From Oasisia sp. SBJ-2009 (lineage: Eukaryota; Annelida; Polychaeta; Sabellida; Siboglinidae), in the NCBI GenBank assembly GCA_964017155.1, contig OZ024854.1, positions 69,458,754 to 69,522,753 on the forward strand: a stretch of DNA of 64,000 nucleotides. Direction: 5' to 3'. The position numbers were made by a program, and so were the translations under genes. This document shows positions 10,401 to 22,281 of this stretch, piece after piece (the stretch's first letter is position 1; the number at the start of each line of letters is the position of its first letter). Below the pieces are notes generated by a model. That model did no database searches. It was not told where the DNA came from and worked only from the letters and a program-made list of their open reading frames with translations.

Positions 10401-13400
10401 TCCCGCCGTTTACCTGCCGGTCGGTACGGAATTTTGTTGAAAAGAATGTAGACAGACATTTACGCTTCCCCAACTGATCCCCCGTAGACGGGTAGGACTT
10501 TGTCGTTTTTCTCAGTTTTTCCGACTATCACCCTGTTAAGGTCGCCAAATGCCTCGCTCGTCGTCTAATGATTTTATATTAGTGGTTCCTTATTACTCCC
10601 GCCCTTTACCCACCGGTCGGCACGGCACGGCACGGAACTTTGTTGAAACAAGTTTAAACATAAATTCTCGTTTCCCCAACTGATCCCCCGTAGACGGATC
10701 GGACTTTGTCGTTTTCCTCGATTATCCGAAAGTTGGCAAAATGACGCGCACGGCCATTAGGCTTCCTCGAGAGAGTCGTAGTTACTCCCCGTGCGCGACA
10801 CACGCCCGAGAAGACCGACCGGCGCGTCGAACTTTGCCGTTTTTCTCGATTCGCAGAACTGATCCCCCGTAGACGGATAGGACTTAGTCGTTTTCCTCGG
10901 TTTGTTTCCAAAAGTTGGCAAAACGACGCGCCCGGTCGGTCATTCGTCTACATGCACAAGTGATCTCTACCGTCGTCGAGTCCGTCTTTCCCGTCTCTCT
11001 CCCTCCGCCGGCCCGGGCCGGGCCGCGCCGCGCCGCGCCGTGCAAGGCCGCGCCGGGCAGTTACCGGCGCCTGGTCGGGCTTCGGAACGCGACCGGCGGC
11101 AAGGCTTCGGCGCACACGACTGGGCCGGGCTTCGGCACGCCGCTTGCTCAACTGATCCCCCGTAGACGGATCGGACTTTGTCGTCGTTTTCCTCGATTTC
11201 TCCAACTATCACCCTGTTAAGGTCGCCAAATGCCTCGTCACCTCATCTAGCTACTGGTTTCTTATTATTCCCGCCGTTTACCTGCCGGTCGGTACGGAAT
11301 TCTGTTGAAAAGAATGTAGACAGACATTTACGCTTCCCCAACTGATCCCCCGTAGACGGATGGGACTTTGTCGTTTTTCTCAGTTTTTCCGACTATCACC
11401 CTGTTAAGGTCGCCAAATGCCTCGCTCGTCGTCTAATTATTTGATATTAGTGGTTACTTATTACTCCCGCCTTTTACCTACCGGTCGGCACGGCACGGCA
11501 CGGAACAATGTTGAAACAGGTTTAAACAGAAATTCTCGTTTCCCCAACTGATCCCCCGTAGACGGATCGGACTTTGTCGTTTTCCTCGATTATCCGAAAG
11601 TTGGCAAAATGACGCGCACGGCCATTAGGCTTCCTCCAGAGAGTCGTAGTTACTCCCCGTGCGCGACACACGCCCGAGAAGACCGACCGGCGCGTCGAAC
11701 TTTGCCGTTTTTCTCGATTCGCAGAACTGATCCCCCGTAGACGGGTAGGACTTAGTCGTTTTTCTCGATTTGTTTCCAAAAGTTGGCAAAACGACCCGCC
11801 CGGTAGGTCATTCGTCTACATGCACAAGTGATCTCTACCGTCGTTGAGTCCGTCTTTCCCGTCTGTCTCCCTCCGCCGGCCCGGGCCGGGCCGGGCCGCG
11901 CCGCGCCGCGCCGCGCCGGGCAAGGCCGCGCCGGGCAGTTACCGGCGCCCGGTCGGGCTTCGGAACGCGACCGACGGCAAGGCTTCGGCGCGCACGACTG
12001 GGCCGGGCTTCGGCATGCGACCAGCGGCCGGGCTTCGGAACGCGACCAGGTTTCGGCGCAAACTACCGGGCCAGGTTTCGGCACGCCGCTTGCTCAACTG
12101 ATCCCCCGTAGACGGATCGGACTTTGTCGTCGTTTTCCTCGATTTCTCCAACTAACACCCTGTTAAGGTCGCCAAATGCCTCGTCACCTCATCTAGCTAG
12201 TGGTTTCTTATTACTCCCGCCGTTTACCCTCCGGTCGGCACGAAATTCTGTTGAAAAGAATGTAGACAGACATTTACGCTTCCCCAACTGATCCCCCGTA
12301 GACGGATGGGACTTTGTCGTTTTTCTCAGTTTTTCCGAATATCACCCTGTTAAGGTCGCCAAATGCCTCGCTCGTCGTCTAATGATTTTATATTAGTGGT
12401 TCCTTATTACTCCCGCCGTTTACCCACCGGTCGGCACGGCACGGCACGGAACTTTGTTGAAACAGGTTTAAACAGAAATTCTCGTTTCCCCAACTGATCC
12501 CCCGTAGACGGATCGGACTTTGTCGTCGTTTTCGTCGATTTCTCCAACTCAGGTCGCCAAATGCCTCGTCACCTCATCTAGTTAGTGTTTCCTTATTACT
12601 CCCGCCGTTTACCTGCCGGTCGGTACGGAATTCTGTTGAAAAGAATGTAGACAGACATTTACGCTTCCCCAACTGATCCCCCGTAGACGGATGGGACTTT
12701 GTCGTTTTTCTCAGTTTTTCCGACTATCACCCTGTTAAGGTCGCCAAATGCCTCGCTCGTCGTCTAATTATTTGATATTAGTGGTTACTTATTACTCCCG
12801 CCTTTTACCTACCGGTCGGCACGGCACGGCACGGAACAATGTTGAAACAGGTTTAAACAGAAATTCTCGTTTCCCCAACTGATCCCCCGTAGACGGATCG
12901 GACTTTGTCGTTTTCCTCGATTATCCGAAAGTTGGCAAAATGACGCGCACGGCCATTAGGCTTCCTCCAGAGAGTCGTAGTTACTCCCCGTGCGCGACAC
13001 ACGCCCGAGAAGACCGACCGGCGCGTCGAACTTTGCCGTTTTTCTCGATTCGCAGAACTGATCCCCCGTAGACGGGTAGGACTTAGTCGTTTTTCTCGAT
13101 TTGTTTCCAAAAGTTGGCAAAACGACCCGCCCGGTCGGTCATTCGTCTACATGCACAAGTGATCTCTACCGTCGTTGAGTCCGTCTTTCCCGTCTGTCTC
13201 CCTCCGCCGGCCCGGGCCGGGCCGGGCCGCGCCGCGCCGGGAAGGCCGCCCCGGGCAGTTACCGGCGCCCGGTCGGGCTTCGGAACGCGACCGACGGCAA
13301 GGCTTCGGCGCGCACGACTGGGCCGGGCTTCGGCATGCGACCAGCGGCCGGGCTTCGGAACGCGACCAGGTTTCGGCGCAAACTACCGGGCCAGGTTTCG

Positions 13401-14483
13401 GCACGCCGCTTGCTCAACTGATCCCCCGTAGACGGATCGGACTTTGTCGTCGTTTTCCTCGATTTCTCCAACTAACACCCTGTTAAGGTCGCCAAATGCC
13501 TCGTCACCTCATCTAGCTAGTGGTTTCTTATTACTCCCGCCGTTTACCCTCCGGTCGGCACGAAATTCTGTTGAAAAGAATGTAGACAGACATTTACGCT
13601 TCCCCAACTGATCCCCCGTAGACGGATCGGACTTTGTCGTCGTTTTCCTCGATTACTCCAACTATCACCATGTTAAGGTCGCCAAATGCCTCGTCACCTC
13701 ATCTAGTTAGTGTTTCCTTATTACTCCCGCCGTTTACCTGCCGGTCGGTACGGAATTTTGTTGAAAAGAATGTAGACAGACATTTACGCTTCCCCAACTG
13801 ATCCCCCGTAGACGGGTAGGACTTTGTCGTTTTTCTCAGTTTTTCCGACTATCACCCTGTTAAGGTCGCCAAATGCCTCGCTCGTCGTCTAATGATTTTA
13901 TATTAGTGGTTCCTTATTACTCCCGCCCTTTACCCACCGGTCGGCACGGCACGGCACGGAACTTTGTTGAAACAAGTTTAAACATAAATTCTCGTTTCCC
14001 CAACTGATCCCCCGTAGACGGATCGGACTTTGTCGTTTTCCTCGATTATCCGAAAGTTGGCAAAATGACGCGCACGGCCATTAGGCTTCCTCGAGAGAGT
14101 CGTAGTTACTCCCCGTGCGCGACACACGCCCGAGAAGACCGACCGGCGCGTCGAACTTTGCCGTTTTTCTCGATTCGCAGAACTGATCCCCCGTAGACGG
14201 ATAGGACTTAGTCGTTTTCCTCGGTTTGTTTCCAAAAGTTGGCAAAACGACGCGCCCGGTCGGTCATTCGTCTACATGCACAAGTGATCTCTACCGTCGT
14301 CGAGTCCGTCTTTCCCGTCTCTCTCCCTCCGCCGGCCCGGGCCGGGCCGGGCCGCGCCGCGCCGCGCCGCGCCGTGCAAGGCCGCGCCGGGCAGTTACCG
14401 GCGCCTGGTCGGGCTTCGGAACGCGACCGGCGGCAAGGCTTCGGCGCACACGACTGGGCCGGGCTTCGGCACGCCGCTTGCTC
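7488..14483 (+). repeat. 7.0-kb super-repeat, copy 1 (seven units)
   Basis: Seven units of 931, 931, 932, 868, 946, 1320 and 1068 bp occur in this order. Diagnostic marks include a 1-bp insertion in one C anchor (CCCCCGGTAGACGG near 9756), GGTAGGTCATTCG near 11808 in place of the usual GGTCGGTCATTCG, an A' lacking 11 bp near 12546, and GATTACTCCAAC with CACCATGTTAAGG near 13651. The same order and marks recur in copies 2 and 3. Confidence 0.88.
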
Positions 14484-14879
14484 AACTGATCCCCCGTAGA
14501 CGGATCGGACTTTGTCGTCGTTTTCCTCGATTTCTCCAACTATCACCCTGTTAAGGTCGCCAAATGCCTCGTCACCTCATCTAGCTACTGGTTTCTTATT
14601 ATTCCCGCCGTTTACCTGCCGGTCGGTACGGAATTCTGTTGAAAAGAATGTAGACAGACATTTACGCTTCCCCAACTGATCCCCCGTAGACGGATGGGAC
14701 TTTGTCGTTTTTCTCAGTTTTTCCGACTATCACCCTGTTAAGGTCGCCAAATGCCTCGCTCGTCGTCTAATTATTTGATATTAGTGGTTACTTATTACTC
14801 CCGCCTTTTACCTACCGGTCGGCACGGCACGGCACGGAACAATGTTGAAACAGGTTTAAACAGAAATTCTCGTTTCCCC

Positions 14880-14926
14880 AACTGATCCCCCGTAGACGGA
14901 TCGGACTTTGTCGTTTTCCTCGGTTT
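14880..14926 (+). repeat. Hybrid C/D monomer, junction of a 7,798-bp tandem duplication
   Basis: The anchor and first bases are of C type (GGATCGGACTTTGTCG), but after GTCGTTTTCCTCG (14910-14922) the sequence continues as D (GTTTGTTTCC). The body of C is missing. The 13 bases are identical in the D monomer at 7112 and the C monomer at 22708, which are exactly 7,798 bp to the left and to the right. This is what unequal exchange between misaligned C and D anchors would leave, and it makes the surrounding unit only 802 bp. Confidence 0.85.
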
Positions 14927-15285
14927 GTTTCCAAAAGTTGGCAAAACGACGCGCCCGGTCGGTCATTCGTCTACATGCACAAGTGATCTCTACCGTCGTC
15001 GAGTCCGTCTTTCCCGTCTGTCTCCCTCCGCCGGCCCGGGCCGGGCCGCGCCGCGCCGCGCCGCGCCGCGCCGCGCCGCGCCGCGCCGCGCCGCGCCGCG
15101 CCGCGCCGGGCAAGGCCGCGCCGGGCAGTTACCGGCGCCCGGTCGGGCTTCGGAACGCGACCGACGGCAAGGCTTCGGCGCGCACGACTGGGCCGGGCTT
15201 CGGCATGCGACCAGCGGCCGGGCTTCGGAACGCGACCAGGTTTCGGCGCAAACTACCGGGCCAGGTTTCGGCACGCCGCTTGCTC

Positions 15286-18200
15286 AACTGATCCCCCGTA
15301 GACGGATCGGACTTTGTCGTCGTTTTCCTCGATTTCTCCAACTAACACCCTGTTAAGGTCGCCAAATGCCTCGTCACCTCATCTAGCTAGTGGTTTCTTA
15401 TTACTCCCGCCGTTTACCCTCCGGTCGGCACGAAATTCTGTTGAAAAGAATGTAGACAGACATTTACGCTTCCCCAACTGATCCCCCGTAGACGGATGGG
15501 ACTTTGTCGTTTTTCTCAGTTTTTCCGAATATCACCCTGTTAAGGTCGCCAAATGCCTCGCTCGTCGTCTAATGATTTTATATTAGTGGTTCCTTATTAC
15601 TCCCGCCGTTTACCCACCGGTCGGCACGGCACGGCACGGAACTTTGTTGAAACAGGTTTAAACAGAAATTCTCGTTTCCCCAACTGATCCCCGGTAGACG
15701 GATCGGACTTTGTCGTTTTCCTCGATTATCCGAAAGTTAGCAAAATGACGCGCACGGCCATTAGGCTTCCTCAAGAGAGTCGTAGTTACTCCCCGTGCGC
15801 GACACACGCCCGAGAAGACCGACCGGCGCGTCGAACTTTGCCGTTTTTCTCGATTCGCAGAACTGATCCCCCGTAGACGGATAGGACTTAGTCGTTTTCC
15901 TCGGTTTGTTTCCAAAAGTTGGCAAAACGACGCGCCCGGTCGGTCATTCGTCTACATGCACAAGTGATCTCTACCGTCGTCGAGTCCGTCTTTCCCGTCT
16001 CTCTCCCTCCGCCGGCGCGGGCCGGGCCGGGCCGCGCCGGGCCGGGCCACGCCGGGCAGTTACCTGCGCCCGGTCGGGCTTCGGAACGCGACCGGCGGTG
16101 AAGCTTCGGCGCACACGACCGGGCCGGGCTTCGGCATGCGACCAGCGGCCGGGCTTCGGAACGCGACCAGGTTTCGGCGCACACTACCGGGCCAGGTTTC
16201 GGCACGCCGCTTGCTCAACTGATCCCCCGTAGACGGATCGGACTTTGTCGTCGTTTTCCTCGATTTCTCCAACTATCACCCTGTTAAGGTCGCCAAATGC
16301 CTCGTCACCTCATCTAGTTAGTGTTTCCTTATTACTCCCGCCGTTTACCTGCCGGTCGGTACGGAATTTTGTTGAAAAGAATGTAGACAGACATTTACGC
16401 TTCCCCAACTGATCCCCCGTAGACGGGTAGGACTTTGTCGTTTTTCTCAGTTTTTCCGACTATCACCCTGTTAAGGTCGCCAAATGCCTCGCTCGTCGTC
16501 TAATGATTTTATATTAGTGGTTCCTTATTACTCCCGCCCTTTACCCACCGGTCGGCACGGCACGGCACGGAACTTTGTTGAAACAAGTTTAAACATAAAT
16601 TCTCGTTTCCCCAACTGATCCCCCGTAGACGGATCGGACTTTGTCGTTTTCCTCGATTATCCGAAAGTTGGCAAAATGACGCGCACGGCCATTAGGCTTC
16701 CTCAAGAGAGTCGTAGTTACTCCCCGTGCGCGACACACGCCCGAGAAGACCGACCGGCGCGTCGAACTTTGCCGTTTTTCTCGATTCGCAGAACTGATCC
16801 CCCGTAGACGGATAGGACTTAGTCGTTTTCCTCGGTTTGTTTCCAAAAGTTGGCAAAACGACGCGCCCGGTCGGTCATTCGTCTACATGCACAAGTGATC
16901 TCTACCGTCGTCGAGTCCGTCTTTCCCGTCTCTCTCCCTCCGCCGGCGCGGGCCGGGCCGGGCCGCGCCGGGCCGGGCCACGCCGGGCAGTTACCTGCGC
17001 CCGGTCGGGCTTCGGAACGCGACCGGCGGTGAAGCTTCGGCGCACACGACCGGGCCGGGCTTCGGCATGCGACCAGCGGCCGGGCTTCGGAACGCGACCA
17101 GGTTTCGGCGCACACTACCGGGCCAGGTTTCGGCACGCCGCTTGCTCAACTGATCCCCCGTAGACGGATCGGACTTTGTCGTCGTTTTCCTCGATTTCTC
17201 CAACTATCACCCTGTTAAGGTCGCCAAATGCCTCGTCACCTCATCTAGTTAGTGTTTCCTTATTACTCCCGCCGTTTACCTGCCGGTCGGTACGGAATTT
17301 TGTTGAAAAGAATGTAGACAGACATTTACGCTTCCCCAACTGATCCCCCGTAGACGGGTAGGACTTTGTCGTTTTTCTCAGTTTTTCCGACTATCACCCT
17401 GTTAAGGTCGCCAAATGCCTCGCTCGTCGTCTAATGATTTTATATTAGTGGTTCCTTATTACTCCCGCCCTTTACCCACCGGTCGGCACGGCACGGCACG
17501 GAACTTTGTTGAAACAAGTTTAAACATAAATTCTCGTTTCCCCAACTGATCCCCCGGTAGACGGATCGGACTTTGTCGTTTTCCTCGATTATCCGAAAGT
17601 TGGCAAAATGACGCGCACGGCCATTAGGCTTCCTCAAGAGAGTCGTAGTTACTCCCCGTGCGCGACACACGCCCGAGAAGACCGACCGGCGCGTCGAACT
17701 TTGCCGTTTTTCTCGATTCGCAGAACTGATCCCCCGTAGACGGATAGGACTTAGTCGTTTTCCTCGGTTTGTTTCCAAAAGTTGGCAAAACGACGCGCCC
17801 GGTCGGTCATTCGTCTACATGCACAAGTGATCTCTACCGTCGTCGAGTCCGTCTTTCCCGTCTCTCTCCCTCCGCCGGCGCGGGCCGGGCCGGGCCGCGC
17901 CGGGCCGGGCCACGCCGGGCAGTTACCGGCGCCCGGTCGGGCTTCGGAACGCGACCGGCGGTGAAGCTTCGGCGCACACGACCGGGCCGGGCTTCGGCAT
18001 GCGACCAGCGGCCGGGCTTCGGAACGCGACCAGGTTTCGGCGCACACTACCGGGCCAGGTTTCGGCACGCCGCTTGCTCAACTGATCCCCCGTAGACGGA
18101 TCGGACTTTGTCGTCGTTTTCCTCGATTTCTCCAACTATCACCCTGTTAAGGTCGCCAAATGCCTCGTCACCTCATCTAGTTAGTGTTTCCTTATTACTC

Positions 18201-21200
18201 CCGCCGTTTACCTGCCGGTCGGTACGGAATTTTGTTGAAAAGAATGTAGACAGACATTTACGCTTCCCCAACTGATCCCCCGTAGACGGGTAGGACTTTG
18301 TCGTTTTTCTCAGTTTTTCCGACTATCACCCTGTTAAGGTCGCCAAATGCCTCGCTCGTCGTCTAATGATTTTATATTAGTGGTTCCTTATTACTCCCGC
18401 CCTTTACCCACCGGTCGGCACGGCACGGCACGGAACTTTGTTGAAACAAGTTTAAACATAAATTCTCGTTTCCCCAACTGATCCCCCGTAGACGGATCGG
18501 ACTTTGTCGTTTTCCTCGATTATCCGAAAGTTGGCAAAATGACGCGCACGGCCATTAGGCTTCCTCGAGAGAGTCGTAGTTACTCCCCGTGCGCGACACA
18601 CGCCCGAGAAGACCGACCGGCGCGTCGAACTTTGCCGTTTTTCTCGATTCGCAGAACTGATCCCCCGTAGACGGATAGGACTTAGTCGTTTTCCTCGGTT
18701 TGTTTCCAAAAGTTGGCAAAACGACGCGCCCGGTCGGTCATTCGTCTACATGCACAAGTGATCTCTACCGTCGTCGAGTCCGTCTTTCCCGTCTCTCTCC
18801 CTCCGCCGGCCCGGGCCGGGCCGCGCCGCGCCGCGCCGTGCAAGGCCGCGCCGGGCAGTTACCGGCGCCTGGTCGGGCTTCGGAACGCGACCGGCGGCAA
18901 GGCTTCGGCGCACACGACTGGGCCGGGCTTCGGCACGCCGCTTGCTCAACTGATCCCCCGTAGACGGATCGGACTTTGTCGTCGTTTTCCTCGATTTCTC
19001 CAACTATCACCCTGTTAAGGTCGCCAAATGCCTCGTCACCTCATCTAGCTACTGGTTTCTTATTATTCCCGCCGTTTACCTGCCGGTCGGTACGGAATTC
19101 TGTTGAAAAGAATGTAGACAGACATTTACGCTTCCCCAACTGATCCCCCGTAGACGGATGGGACTTTGTCGTTTTTCTCAGTTTTTCCGACTATCACCCT
19201 GTTAAGGTCGCCAAATGCCTCGCTCGTCGTCTAATTATTTGATATTAGTGGTTACTTATTACTCCCGCCTTTTACCTACCGGTCGGCACGGCACGGCACG
19301 GAACAATGTTGAAACAGGTTTAAACAGAAATTCTCGTTTCCCCAACTGATCCCCCGTAGACGGATCGGACTTTGTCGTTTTCCTCGATTATCCGAAAGTT
19401 GGCAAAATGACGCGCACGGCCATTAGGCTTCCTCCAGAGAGTCGTAGTTACTCCCCGTGCGCGACACACGCCCGAGAAGACCGACCGGCGCGTCGAACTT
19501 TGCCGTTTTTCTCGATTCGCAGAACTGATCCCCCGTAGACGGGTAGGACTTAGTCGTTTTTCTCGATTTGTTTCCAAAAGTTGGCAAAACGACCCGCCCG
19601 GTAGGTCATTCGTCTACATGCACAAGTGATCTCTACCGTCGTTGAGTCCGTCTTTCCCGTCTGTCTCCCTCCGCCGGCCCGGGCCGGGCCGGGCCGCGCC
19701 GCGCCGCGCCGCGCCGGGCAAGGCCGCGCCGGGCAGTTACCGGCGCCCGGTCGGGCTTCGGAACGCGACCGACGGCAAGGCTTCGGCGCGCACGACTGGG
19801 CCGGGCTTCGGCATGCGACCAGCGGCCGGGCTTCGGAACGCGACCAGGTTTCGGCGCAAACTACCGGGCCAGGTTTCGGCACGCCGCTTGCTCAACTGAT
19901 CCCCCGTAGACGGATCGGACTTTGTCGTCGTTTTCCTCGATTTCTCCAACTAACACCCTGTTAAGGTCGCCAAATGCCTCGTCACCTCATCTAGCTAGTG
20001 GTTTCTTATTACTCCCGCCGTTTACCCTCCGGTCGGCACGAAATTCTGTTGAAAAGAATGTAGACAGACATTTACGCTTCCCCAACTGATCCCCCGTAGA
20101 CGGATGGGACTTTGTCGTTTTTCTCAGTTTTTCCGAATATCACCCTGTTAAGGTCGCCAAATGCCTCGCTCGTCGTCTAATGATTTTATATTAGTGGTTC
20201 CTTATTACTCCCGCCGTTTACCCACCGGTCGGCACGGCACGGCACGGAACTTTGTTGAAACAGGTTTAAACAGAAATTCTCGTTTCCCCAACTGATCCCC
20301 CGTAGACGGATCGGACTTTGTCGTCGTTTTCGTCGATTTCTCCAACTCAGGTCGCCAAATGCCTCGTCACCTCATCTAGTTAGTGTTTCCTTATTACTCC
20401 CGCCGTTTACCTGCCGGTCGGTACGGAATTCTGTTGAAAAGAATGTAGACAGACATTTACGCTTCCCCAACTGATCCCCCGTAGACGGATGGGACTTTGT
20501 CGTTTTTCTCAGTTTTTCCGACTATCACCCTGTTAAGGTCGCCAAATGCCTCGCTCGTCGTCTAATTATTTGATATTAGTGGTTACTTATTACTCCCGCC
20601 TTTTACCTACCGGTCGGCACGGCACGGCACGGAACAATGTTGAAACAGGTTTAAACAGAAATTCTCGTTTCCCCAACTGATCCCCCGTAGACGGATCGGA
20701 CTTTGTCGTTTTCCTCGATTATCCGAAAGTTGGCAAAATGACGCGCACGGCCATTAGGCTTCCTCCAGAGAGTCGTAGTTACTCCCCGTGCGCGACACAC
20801 GCCCGAGAAGACCGACCGGCGCGTCGAACTTTGCCGTTTTTCTCGATTCGCAGAACTGATCCCCCGTAGACGGGTAGGACTTAGTCGTTTTTCTCGATTT
20901 GTTTCCAAAAGTTGGCAAAACGACCCGCCCGGTCGGTCATTCGTCTACATGCACAAGTGATCTCTACCGTCGTTGAGTCCGTCTTTCCCGTCTGTCTCCC
21001 TCCGCCGGCCCGGGCCGGGCCGGGCCGCGCCGCGCCGGGAAGGCCGCCCCGGGCAGTTACCGGCGCCCGGTCGGGCTTCGGAACGCGACCGACGGCAAGG
21101 CTTCGGCGCGCACGACTGGGCCGGGCTTCGGCATGCGACCAGCGGCCGGGCTTCGGAACGCGACCAGGTTTCGGCGCAAACTACCGGGCCAGGTTTCGGC

Positions 21201-22281
21201 ACGCCGCTTGCTCAACTGATCCCCCGTAGACGGATCGGACTTTGTCGTCGTTTTCCTCGATTTCTCCAACTAACACCCTGTTAAGGTCGCCAAATGCCTC
21301 GTCACCTCATCTAGCTAGTGGTTTCTTATTACTCCCGCCGTTTACCCTCCGGTCGGCACGAAATTCTGTTGAAAAGAATGTAGACAGACATTTACGCTTC
21401 CCCAACTGATCCCCCGTAGACGGATCGGACTTTGTCGTCGTTTTCCTCGATTACTCCAACTATCACCATGTTAAGGTCGCCAAATGCCTCGTCACCTCAT
21501 CTAGTTAGTGTTTCCTTATTACTCCCGCCGTTTACCTGCCGGTCGGTACGGAATTTTGTTGAAAAGAATGTAGACAGACATTTACGCTTCCCCAACTGAT
21601 CCCCCGTAGACGGGTAGGACTTTGTCGTTTTTCTCAGTTTTTCCGACTATCACCCTGTTAAGGTCGCCAAATGCCTCGCTCGTCGTCTAATGATTTTATA
21701 TTAGTGGTTCCTTATTACTCCCGCCCTTTACCCACCGGTCGGCACGGCACGGCACGGAACTTTGTTGAAACAAGTTTAAACATAAATTCTCGTTTCCCCA
21801 ACTGATCCCCCGTAGACGGATCGGACTTTGTCGTTTTCCTCGATTATCCGAAAGTTGGCAAAATGACGCGCACGGCCATTAGGCTTCCTCGAGAGAGTCG
21901 TAGTTACTCCCCGTGCGCGACACACGCCCGAGAAGACCGACCGGCGCGTCGAACTTTGCCGTTTTTCTCGATTCGCAGAACTGATCCCCCGTAGACGGAT
22001 AGGACTTAGTCGTTTTCCTCGGTTTGTTTCCAAAAGTTGGCAAAACGACGCGCCCGGTCGGTCATTCGTCTACATGCACAAGTGATCTCTACCGTCGTCG
22101 AGTCCGTCTTTCCCGTCTCTCTCCCTCCGCCGGCCCGGGCCGGGCCGGGCCGCGCCGCGCCGCGCCGCGCCGTGCAAGGCCGCGCCGGGCAGTTACCGGC
22201 GCCTGGTCGGGCTTCGGAACGCGACCGGCGGCAAGGCTTCGGCGCACACGACTGGGCCGGGCTTCGGCACGCCGCTTGCTC
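15286..22281 (+). repeat. 7.0-kb super-repeat, copy 2
   Basis: The order and lengths match copy 1 at a constant offset of 7,798 bp. All open-frame translations I compared in this block are identical to those of copy 1, so divergence is very low. The copy ends in an intact C monomer (22654-22911 region) where copy 1 ends in the hybrid. Confidence 0.88.
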
